Part shown: in pieces, positions 25,386 to 32,777 of the stretch
Numbering within the stretch: position 1 is the stretch's first letter
Layout of the letters: the number at the start of each line of letters is the position of its first letter
Assembly (NCBI GenBank): GCA_049116335.1
Contig: JAGDYZ010000008.1
Span: 338,480 to 402,479 of the forward strand
DNA length: 64,000 bases
From: CANMIH01 sp049116335
GTDB taxonomy: Bacteria; Pseudomonadota; Alphaproteobacteria; Rhodobacterales; Rhodobacteraceae
Reading direction: 5' to 3'
Program-made: the position numbers and the translations under genes
Notes under the pieces: model-generated
Database searches by the model: none
Told to the model about the DNA's origin: nothing
What the model saw: only the letters and a program-made list of their open reading frames with translations

Positions 25386-26063
25386 CTATTCCGCCCAATG
25401 AACTTTGGCACTCGACAACACCGCATTGATCGGTGCCTCAGAGGCTGGCAACCCTTTGGCCGCTTCCAATGCCTTGCGCTTCTCTGCCCCAAAGATCAGC
25501 ACGTGTTTGCTCAGCGCGCCATTCAGGATAGGCGCCGTCAAGGTGATACGCGGCTCGGGCGCACCCGGTGCCCGCATGGGCAACAAAATCGGAGCATCTG
25601 AGGCCAAGGCTTGATGCAGCTTGTCCGCGCCTGGGAAAAGCGAGGCCGTGTGCATGTCGGTGCCCATGCCCAGCAGCAAAACCGCCAATGGCAATTCAGG
25701 TTCCAGCGCTTTGGCCAGACCCTCCAGGGCCTCTTCGGGGTGTTCAGCAGGCGCGTAAAGCGGCAGGTATCCCGCCGCAGCGGCCCGATCAACCAACAGA
25801 CGCTCCCGCAACAGGCGGGTGTTGGACCGTTCGTGATCTTCCGGCACCCAGCGCTCATCATTCAATAGCACATCGACGCGACTCCAATCCAGATCAGCGG
25901 CGCAGAGATCGTCAAACACCGGCCCCGGCGAGGTCCCCCCCGGCACCGCAAAGGCCACACGATCCTCGTGCAGCAAAGCCGCCTCAAGATCACCGGCCAG
26001 TTGATTTGCCAGATTGATCACCAACATTTCACGGTCGGCGTATTCGATAAATTCATAGCTCAT
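25386..26063 (-). CDS. pgl: 6-phosphogluconolactonase
   Basis: A 225-residue enzyme of the DevB type that hydrolyses 6-phosphogluconolactone to 6-phosphogluconate. The family motifs are VPGGTSPGPVFDDL (about 43-56), LLNDERWVPEDHERSN, and LLGMGTDMHTASLFPG with the catalytic His region. The ATG at 26063 overlaps the zwf stop (ATGA); an in-frame start six codons upstream lies inside zwf. It completes the step after Zwf. Confidence 0.95.
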   Translation of the reverse strand: MSYEFIEYADREMLVINLANQLAGDLEAALLHEDRVAFAVPGGTSPGPVFDDLCAADLDWSRVDVLLNDERWVPEDHERSNTRLLRERLLVDRAAAAGYLPLYAPAEHPEEALEGLAKALEPELPLAVLLLGMGTDMHTASLFPGADKLHQALASDAPILLPMRAPGAPEPRITLTAPILNGALSKHVLIFGAEKRKALEAAKGLPASEAPINAVLSSAKVHWAE

Positions 26064-27514
26064 GCTTTGATCTCCCGCCATTTGCGCCCGTCGCGATGCA
26101 TCAGCATCAGCGCGTCTTCAGGACCCGAGGATCCCGCATCATAGGGTTTGGGCACTTCGCCCCGCTTTTGCCAGCCTTCGATGATCGGATCGGTCCAGGC
26201 CCAGGCCGCCTCGACCTCGTCGCCGCGCATAAACAGCGTCTGGTTGCCCCGGATCACATCCATGATCAGACGTTCATAGGCATCTGGCACCTCTTCTACC
26301 TCTGGCCCCAAAGCCTCGGCAAAGCTCATGTCCAGCGGCACATCCACCAGACGCATGCCGCCCGGTCCCGGTTCTTTGATGGTCACGTCCAGTGTCATGC
26401 CCTCATTGGGCTGCAACCGAATGGCCAGAACATTGCGGTGATGGCCCGCGTCGGCGCCAAAAATCGAATGCGGTGCATCTTTGAACACCACGGCAATTTC
26501 CGAGGTCCGCGCCCGAAGTTTCTTACCCGTGCGCAGGTAAAACGGTGTGCCTGCCCAGCGCCAATTAGAGATATGGCATTTCAGGGCCACAAAGCTCTCG
26601 GTTTTTGAACGCGGATCGCCCACATGTTCGCGATAACCCGGCTGGTGTTCATCCGCATCATACTGCCCCCGGGCGATGTGGTGGTAATCCACCGGATCCA
26701 GCGCGCGGATCACTTTAAGCTTTTCGTCTCGCACAGCGTCGGGTTCAAACCGCGCCGGGGGCTCCATCGCGATCAGGCACAACAGCTGCATCAGGTGGTT
26801 CTGCACCATATCCCGCATGGCGCCGGATTTGTCGTAATAGCCACCACGACCCCCCACATCCACGGTTTCCGCCACGGTGATCTGGATATGATCCACATAT
26901 TGGGCATTCCACAGCGGTTCGAACAGCACATTTCCAAAGCGCACCGCCATCAGGTTCTGAACCGTTTCTTTGCCCAGATAGTGATCAATGCGGTAGATCT
27001 GTGTTTCGTCAAAATGCTGGGCCAGCGTGGCGTTGAGCGCCTTAGCTGTGGCGAGATCTTTGCCAAACGGCTTTTCGACGACCACACGGCTTTCATCACC
27101 GGCAAGACCAAAGCCGCGCAGACGCTCCGCCAGATCGCCAAACAGGCCGGGCCCCACCGAGAAGTAAAAGGCCCGCACCTTGTCGTCGCGCAACCGCGCC
27201 TTCAAATCGTGCCAGCCCCCATCGCCGCGCGCATCCACGGTGACATAGCCGATATGTTCCAAAAAGGCGTCAAGCGTGCCGTCTTCGCAATGACGCCCGC
27301 CACCAAACTCGCGGATGGCCTCACCGACCATGGCACGAAACCCGGCGTCATCCATGTCGGACCGTGCCGCACCAATGATCTGCGCGCCATCAGGCATCTG
27401 GCCACTGCAAAACCGCCGGAACAATCCGGGCAGGATTTTACGCCGGGCCAGATCTCCGGTGCCGCCGAAAATCACCAGATCAAAGGGGTCAACTGGAATA
27501 ACGCGTGAAACCAT
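26060..27514 (-). CDS. zwf: Glucose-6-phosphate 1-dehydrogenase
   Basis: A 484-residue enzyme oxidising glucose-6-phosphate to the lactone with NADP. The coenzyme motif FGGTGDLARRK begins at about residue 15, and the substrate and catalytic motif RIDHYLGKE is at about 174-182. Length is normal. It is the first gene of zwf-pgl-pgi. A LacI-type palindrome lies 24 bases upstream of the ATG, so expression is probably repressed until a sugar effector is present. Confidence 0.96.
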   Translation of the reverse strand: MVSRVIPVDPFDLVIFGGTGDLARRKILPGLFRRFCSGQMPDGAQIIGAARSDMDDAGFRAMVGEAIREFGGGRHCEDGTLDAFLEHIGYVTVDARGDGGWHDLKARLRDDKVRAFYFSVGPGLFGDLAERLRGFGLAGDESRVVVEKPFGKDLATAKALNATLAQHFDETQIYRIDHYLGKETVQNLMAVRFGNVLFEPLWNAQYVDHIQITVAETVDVGGRGGYYDKSGAMRDMVQNHLMQLLCLIAMEPPARFEPDAVRDEKLKVIRALDPVDYHHIARGQYDADEHQPGYREHVGDPRSKTESFVALKCHISNWRWAGTPFYLRTGKKLRARTSEIAVVFKDAPHSIFGADAGHHRNVLAIRLQPNEGMTLDVTIKEPGPGGMRLVDVPLDMSFAEALGPEVEEVPDAYERLIMDVIRGNQTLFMRGDEVEAAWAWTDPIIEGWQKRGEVPKPYDAGSSGPEDALMLMHRDGRKWREIKA

Positions 27515-27538
27515 GGCTGGGCCTTTCTTGCAGGTACT

Positions 27539-27550
27539 GTTAGCGCTAAC
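27539..27550. promoter_or_regulatory. LacI-family type operator upstream of zwf
   Basis: GTTAGCGCTAAC is a perfect 12-bp palindrome with the central CG pair typical of LacI/GalR-family operators. It lies 24 bases before the zwf ATG, where binding would block transcription. No LacI gene is in the window, so the regulator must be encoded elsewhere. Confidence 0.75.
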
Positions 27551-27698
27551 CGAAATACTCGTGGTTCACGTACCCCAATCTTTCAGCAAAGTCTAACAAT
27601 GATGTGGCGTACCGCAATGCCAGCGGCAAAAAAAGTGCCGCAGGCCACAGTTGCAGCCCATCCAACCGTCACGAAGGCTGAACAGGAGAGGTTTCTGA

Positions 27699-27863
27699 TC
27701 AGAAAAGGGAGGTATAAGTCAGTAGCCCCGCACATAGAGCCAGCACGCCCCATGTCACCCAACGATTGAGGAAGGTTGTTGGCCGAAAGCAGTAAGAACA
27801 GGTCGAGCGACCAAAACGATTGGTATGGTTACAGGCCCGGCAGGTAAAAATCTTAATCGTCAT
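27699..27863 (-). CDS. Small zinc-ribbon membrane protein, 54 aa
   Basis: A tiny protein with two CxxC knuckles (CRAC and CSYC) spaced like a zinc ribbon, followed by one membrane segment (about residues 34-52) at the C-terminus. The knuckle layout and single helix are a known architecture for small membrane-tethered zinc-ribbon proteins. The ATG at 27863 has only a weak AAGA ahead of it; an alternative ATG at 27887 adds eight residues. It lies alone between zwf and the nucleoside hydrolase in AT-richer DNA. Function is unknown. Confidence 0.5.
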   Translation of the reverse strand: MTIKIFTCRACNHTNRFGRSTCSYCFRPTTFLNRWVTWGVLALCAGLLTYTSLF

Positions 27864-28035
27864 TCTTAAACTGTACTCTTTACACATTCACTGTTCTATC
27901 ACGGACATTGCGTGAATATCAAAACTATCACCCCGATGGCTCGGGAGTTTTCCAGAATAGTTCCCCCCCTCTCTCTTGCGCGCTTAGGCCGCGCATGCGA
28001 CCACTCGCACAAGAGACCACCAAAAGAGGCCAGAC

Positions 28036-28977
28036 ATGAGCGCGCGCAAAATCATCATCGATACGGACCCGGGACAGGACGACGCTGTTGCCATTCTGCT
28101 GGCACTGGCCTCTCCCGACGACATCGATGTGCTTGGCATCACCGCCGTTGCCGGGAATGTGCCCCTTGCGCTGACAGAAAAGAACGCCCGCATTGTCTGT
28201 GAGCTTGCGGGTAAACCCGAGACCAAAGTCTTCTCAGGCTGTGACCGCCCCTTGGCCCATGATCTTGTCACCGCTGAACATGTTCACGGCAAAACAGGTC
28301 TGGACGGCCCGGTTCTGCCTGATCCGACGATGCCTCTGCAAGAGAAACATGCGGTGGATTTCATCATCGACACCCTGCGCGCGCATGACCCCAAAACGGT
28401 GACACTCTGCCCGCTGGGGCCGCTGACCAATATCGCAACCGCGCTGCAACGCGCACCCGATATCGCCGACCGCATTCAGGAAATCATCCTCATGGGCGGC
28501 GCCTATTTCGAAGTGGGCAACATCACGCCAGCGGCCGAGTTCAACATCTATGTTGATCCTGAAGCGGCGGAGATCGTGTTCAAATGCGGTGCGCCAATCG
28601 TTGTCATGCCGCTGGACGTCACCCACAAAGCGTTGGTCACAAAGCCCCGCAATGATGCCTTCCGCGCAATTGGCAGCAAGGTCGGCACCGCCGTTGCGGA
28701 AATGACCGATTTCTTTGAACGTTTCGACAAAGAGAAATACGGCTCAAACGGTGCCCCGCTGCATGATCCCTGTGTGACGGCCTATCTGATCAAACCTGAG
28801 CTGTTTTCGGGCCGTCACATCAACGTCGAGATCGAGACCCAGTCGGATCTCACCCGCGGCATGACCGTCGCCGATTGGTGGCACGTCACAGACCGCCCGG
28901 CCAATGCGCTGTTTATTGGCGATCTTGATGCGGATGGCTTCTTTGCTCTTCTGGCCGAGCGTCTGGCCACCCTATGA
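28036..28977 (+). CDS. Nucleoside hydrolase, IunH family
   Basis: A 313-residue ribonucleoside hydrolase that releases a base from a nucleoside for salvage. The calcium-binding Asp cluster is IDTDPGQDDAVA (about 8-19). ITAVAGNV, HGKTGLDGP, LCPLGPLTNIA and AEFNIYVDPEAA follow in family order, and the conserved HDPCVTAYLI is near residue 240. Base specificity (pyrimidine or inosine/uridine) cannot be set by eye. It overlaps the acetyltransferase gene by four bases (ATGA). Confidence 0.94.
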   Translation: MSARKIIIDTDPGQDDAVAILLALASPDDIDVLGITAVAGNVPLALTEKNARIVCELAGKPETKVFSGCDRPLAHDLVTAEHVHGKTGLDGPVLPDPTMPLQEKHAVDFIIDTLRAHDPKTVTLCPLGPLTNIATALQRAPDIADRIQEIILMGGAYFEVGNITPAAEFNIYVDPEAAEIVFKCGAPIVVMPLDVTHKALVTKPRNDAFRAIGSKVGTAVAEMTDFFERFDKEKYGSNGAPLHDPCVTAYLIKPELFSGRHINVEIETQSDLTRGMTVADWWHVTDRPANALFIGDLDADGFFALLAERLATL

Positions 28978-29420
28978 GATCTCTGCACCTCGCGGGTGAA
29001 GCCGATATCGAAAAGCTGCTGCCTCTGGTGGCCGCGTTTCACGCCGAAATGGGCATCGACAGCTCCGAAGATCACCGCCTGAACGCAGTTGCCCCCTTGC
29101 TGGCCGGCCTGCCGCAGGGGGCCATCTGGTTGGTTGGACCGCGCCGCGCACCCGTGGGCTATATCGCCGTGTCTTTTGGCTGGTCGATCGAATTTGGTGG
29201 CATGGATGCCATCATTGATGAGCTCTACATTCGACCCGCTGTGCGCAAACGCGGTATGGGCCACGAAGCGGTTCAGGGTCTTGCCAAAGCTCTGTCAGAG
29301 GGCGGTGTGAGGGCGCTGCATCTTGAGGTCGACAAAACCGACGAAACAACACAGCGGTTTTACACTCGGGCCCGGTTCCACCCTCGCGACAGATACAGCT
29401 TGATGTCTCGACTGCTTTAA
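28974..29420 (+). CDS. GNAT family N-acetyltransferase
   Basis: A 148-residue acetyltransferase using acetyl-CoA. The acetyl-CoA loop is RKRGMGHEAVQGLA near residues 92-105, and the C-terminal strand and helix (LHLEVDKTDETTQRFYTRARF) are typical. The substrate is not known. It is translationally coupled to the nucleoside hydrolase, which hints at a small metabolite or nucleoside-related substrate. Its stop overlaps by four bases the stop of the convergent glycosyltransferase gene. Confidence 0.88.
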   Translation: MRSLHLAGEADIEKLLPLVAAFHAEMGIDSSEDHRLNAVAPLLAGLPQGAIWLVGPRRAPVGYIAVSFGWSIEFGGMDAIIDELYIRPAVRKRGMGHEAVQGLAKALSEGGVRALHLEVDKTDETTQRFYTRARFHPRDRYSLMSRLL

Positions 29421-30379
29421 GCGGCCCTTTTGAAATCTTCGCTGATCATATTGCGCAGCTGTTGCATGTCGGCGCGTGCCGAAAGCTGCGCATACTTTTC
29501 CTGCCAAAGCTCAAGCGATCGACGCTTTAACATGAACAGGCGATCGCGCCCTGCGAGATCGTTCAATCGCGCCATTTCTGCTTTGGTGCCGTCGATCTGA
29601 CGTTGGATCGTCAGGTCTTCAGCGTCATTGTGTTCAAACTTGCTCCAGTACCTCACACCGACATCGCGATCCACATGTGAGGCGCTGCCGCGGTCGCGCT
29701 TAATCAGAAAGCTCGCGAGATCGCGCAGAGGATAGTGGTTGATCTGCGCAATTGCCCGAAGCCCCGGATCAACACTGCGCCAGGACGGCGACGGGATTGT
29801 ATCCCAATTCAACCCCGATCCATTGACCCGGATCACATCGTCACGCAGCGGTGCCGAAGGCGAATGAATGCCGGGGCGCTGATAGCTATCGGTTCGAAAC
29901 AGCGTCTTATACCCCTGCCAAACCGTGCCAATACGCTCTGCAGGATCGGCGCGTGTATAGCGTTCGATCACAAGATCATCGGATAGATCACGGTGGTACC
30001 CGCTGCCAAAATTGCGCCAGTTGATGCGAATTTCTGCAGCGTGATCAAACGCGCTCGCCAGATCCTGCACCCGCCCTGAGCCAATTTTCACATTGAGGAA
30101 CTCATCCCCATCCAGTGCCAGACACCATTTATGCGCGTCATAATCGGGATGAAACGAGCTCCGGCGATAGGCCTTGTTCTGCCACTGTCCCTTGCGGCAC
30201 CGGTTGGGGAAATACCTAATCGCACCAATACGATCCAGCGTCCGTAGGGATTTCTCGGTCTCGTCATCGGAAGCATTTTGATACACATGGATCGTTCGAA
30301 ATCCGATGTGACGATGATAGGCCACCCATTCAAGAATATTGGGGCCCTCATTTTTTACCGTGGTTACGAGTAAAACCAT
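29417..30379 (-). CDS. Glycosyltransferase family 2 protein
   Basis: A 320-residue protein of the GT2/GT92-like group (Glyco_tranf_2_4). It begins LLVTTVKNEGPNILEWVAYHRHIG and carries the metal-binding DGDEF motif (LALDGDEFLNV) near residue 92. It has no membrane segment, so it is probably a cytoplasmic transferase adding a sugar to a surface polymer or lipid. The C-terminal 60 residues are helical and basic. The ATG at 30379 is preferred to a TTG two codons upstream. It sits alone, between convergent and divergent neighbours. Confidence 0.88.
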   Translation of the reverse strand: MVLLVTTVKNEGPNILEWVAYHRHIGFRTIHVYQNASDDETEKSLRTLDRIGAIRYFPNRCRKGQWQNKAYRRSSFHPDYDAHKWCLALDGDEFLNVKIGSGRVQDLASAFDHAAEIRINWRNFGSGYHRDLSDDLVIERYTRADPAERIGTVWQGYKTLFRTDSYQRPGIHSPSAPLRDDVIRVNGSGLNWDTIPSPSWRSVDPGLRAIAQINHYPLRDLASFLIKRDRGSASHVDRDVGVRYWSKFEHNDAEDLTIQRQIDGTKAEMARLNDLAGRDRLFMLKRRSLELWQEKYAQLSARADMQQLRNMISEDFKRAA

Positions 30380-30570
30380 GTCCAAACGCCTGCTCGACTA
30401 TATGCGACCCTGTGCGGGTTCTGAAATTTTTGTTGTCTATTAACCACGCTAACACTCACCCACGCATCGGTCGAGCGCATTGAGATGAGCACCCGCGCCT
30501 GCGACGCATCGGCAACAGGCCGTGACATTGCCCGGATGACAAACAGGTATCTACGCCCTATCTATCAGGC

Positions 30571-31983
30571 ATGACCCTGCACATTCCCTTCGACAACAGC
30601 TACGCCCGCCTTCCCGAAGGCTTTTTCGCCCCGCAAAAGCCTATGAAAGTTGCGCGTCCCTCGCTTATTGCCTTCAACGAAGCCTTGGCCGCAGACCTAC
30701 AGATCTTGGGCGCAGACTGTGCCGACCTAGCCGGCATCTTTGCGGGCAACACTGTGCCCGAAGGCGCTTCTCCTCTGGCCCAGCTGTATTCAGGTCACCA
30801 GTTTGGTCAGTACAATCCACAGCTGGGCGACGGTCGGGCGATCCTGTTGGGCGAGGTGATCGACCTCCAAGGCACCCGCCGAGATATCCAACTCAAAGGA
30901 TCTGGCCCCACCCCCTTCTCACGCCGTGGGGACGGTCGTGCCTGGCTTGGGCCGGTGCTGCGCGAATATGTGGTCTCAGAAGCGATGCACGCGCTTGGCG
31001 TTCCCACCACCCGTGCGCTGGCGGCGACGCGCACCGGCGAAGAGGTGTTTCGCGATACCCCCCTGCCCGGTGCTGTACTTACCCGCACCGCAGCCAGTCA
31101 TATCCGTGTCGGCACATTCCAGATCTTCTCTGCCCGCAAACAATGGGACAAGCTGCAGACGCTCTACGATTACACCGTCGCGCGGCACTATCCGCATGTC
31201 ACCTCCCCCACCGAGTTGTTGCAGGAAGTCATCCAAAAACAAGCCGCGCTTGTGGCCCAGTGGATGTCATTTGGATTTATCCACGGGGTGATGAACACGG
31301 ACAACTGTACGCTCTCAGGTGAGACCATCGACTATGGCCCCTGTGCCTTTCTGGACGCCTATGACCCGAATAAGGTCTTTTCCTCGATCGACCGCTATGG
31401 CCGCTATGCCTATGCCGCGCAGGCCGATGTGATTGTCTGGAATATGGCCCAGCTGGCCACCGCTTTGGTGCCCTTGGTCGAGGATACCGACGCTGCGATC
31501 AAAGAGTTTACCGACCAGATCCACGCTATGCCCGATCTGATCCGCCAGGAATGGGTCCAACGGTTTGGGCGCAAGCTCGGGATCTCGGATGCGGATCAAG
31601 AGGATGCAGAACTTATCGGAGACTTCCTGAACCTGATGCAGCGAGAAAATGCAGATTTCACCAATAGTTTCCGGGCCCTGACCGACGGAACCCTCGCGGA
31701 TCACCTCACCCACCGGGCCGACTTTGACGCGTGGTCCGACCGATGGAAGGCACGCAGATCTGCGGATGCATCGGAGATCATGGCTCAAAGCAATCCGGTG
31801 ATCATTCCGCGCAACCACCAGATTGAAGCGATGATCCAAGCTGCCGTTGACGGAAACGATGCGCCGTTCCACCGCTTGAACACCGCGCTGGCCGCCCCCT
31901 TTTCCGACAACCCTGACTTCGCAGATCTACGGCAACCGCCGGAGCAAGACGAAGTGGTCGAGGCCACGTTCTGCGGCACCTGA
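30571..31983 (+). CDS. selO: Protein adenylyltransferase SelO (YdiU family)
   Basis: A 470-residue pseudokinase-fold enzyme that transfers AMP from ATP to Ser, Thr or Tyr of target proteins. The family blocks are present: YSGHQFGQYNPQLGDGRA, IQLKGSGPTPFSRRGDGRA, FIHGVMNTDN with the catalytic Asp, and DYGPCAFLDAYDP. The C-terminal Cys in TFCGT matches the position where eukaryotic SelO has selenocysteine and bacterial SelO a redox-active Cys. Known family members act in the oxidative stress response. It is a single gene with a 190-bp upstream gap. Confidence 0.94.
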   Translation: MTLHIPFDNSYARLPEGFFAPQKPMKVARPSLIAFNEALAADLQILGADCADLAGIFAGNTVPEGASPLAQLYSGHQFGQYNPQLGDGRAILLGEVIDLQGTRRDIQLKGSGPTPFSRRGDGRAWLGPVLREYVVSEAMHALGVPTTRALAATRTGEEVFRDTPLPGAVLTRTAASHIRVGTFQIFSARKQWDKLQTLYDYTVARHYPHVTSPTELLQEVIQKQAALVAQWMSFGFIHGVMNTDNCTLSGETIDYGPCAFLDAYDPNKVFSSIDRYGRYAYAAQADVIVWNMAQLATALVPLVEDTDAAIKEFTDQIHAMPDLIRQEWVQRFGRKLGISDADQEDAELIGDFLNLMQRENADFTNSFRALTDGTLADHLTHRADFDAWSDRWKARRSADASEIMAQSNPVIIPRNHQIEAMIQAAVDGNDAPFHRLNTALAAPFSDNPDFADLRQPPEQDEVVEATFCGT

Positions 31984-32057
31984 CCGGGGCACGTCACCTA
32001 CCGGTCATATTTAGAAAGAGAACGCGGACGCGTTCCTTTTGGAACCGGCGGTGCGGC

Positions 32058-32777
32058 TCAGACGAGCTGAATGCTCACGCGCCGGTTCTGTTTGCCTTTG
32101 TTCTCGATCTTACCCAGCTTCAACGCGCCGATTTCTGCGGTGCGCGCCACATGGGTGCCGCCGCAGGGCTGAAGATCCACCTGCTCGCTGCCAGTGCCGA
32201 TTCGAACAAGCCGAATGCGACCGGACCCACGCGGTGGCTGCACCGACATGGTTTTCACCAATGCGGGATTGGCATCAAGGTCGGCCTCTGAAATCCAGCC
32301 CTCGGTGATCATCAGATCCCGATCCACCAGACGGTTTAACGCATCTTCGATGGCCTGCTTGTCGGTCGGCGGTTCCGGCATCTTGAAGTCCAGACGCCCG
32401 GTGCCCGCCCCAATCTGACCACCCGTCACAGGAAGCGGGATCACAACGCTCAGCAAATGCAAAGCGGTGTGGATGCGCATGTGTTTGTGCCGACGTTCCC
32501 AGTCCAGAACCTGAACCACATGGGCCCCTTTGGGCGGCAAGGGAGCGGGTTCACCCGGCACCAGAACCGACAGGCCATCGTCACCCTTCACAGCGGTGGC
32601 AATAGCCAGTTTCTGACCGTCCCATTCCAGCCACCCGCTGTCCCCGGGTTGCCCACCCCCAGTGGGGTAAAACAAAGCCGGATCCACGATCACACCGCCT
32701 TCGTCTGTATGGCCCACAACAACAGCGTTTGCCTCACGCTGATAAGGGTCGATGCGATATAGCGGGTCGGTCGTCAT
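32058..32777 (-). CDS. Alanyl-tRNA editing protein, AlaX type
   Basis: A 239-residue free-standing editing domain that hydrolyses mis-charged Ser-tRNA(Ala). Zinc ligands are visible in HTALH (His103, His107) and CGGTH (Cys205, His209). The N-terminal glycine-rich segment (FYPTGGGQPGD) is like the AlaRS subdomain of AlaX-M. It lacks the synthetase core. The ATG overlaps the stop of the mechanosensitive channel gene (ATGA), making it the last gene of cysK-mscS-alaX. Confidence 0.92.
   Translation of the reverse strand: MTTDPLYRIDPYQREANAVVVGHTDEGGVIVDPALFYPTGGGQPGDSGWLEWDGQKLAIATAVKGDDGLSVLVPGEPAPLPPKGAHVVQVLDWERRHKHMRIHTALHLLSVVIPLPVTGGQIGAGTGRLDFKMPEPPTDKQAIEDALNRLVDRDLMITEGWISEADLDANPALVKTMSVQPPRGSGRIRLVRIGTGSEQVDLQPCGGTHVARTAEIGALKLGKIENKGKQNRRVSIQLV

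Noticed and set aside
27599..27769. Open frame of 56 codons on the plus strand opposite the zinc-ribbon gene
   Set aside because: No ribosome binding site or recognisable motif. The opposite-strand frame has structured Cys knuckles and a membrane helix.
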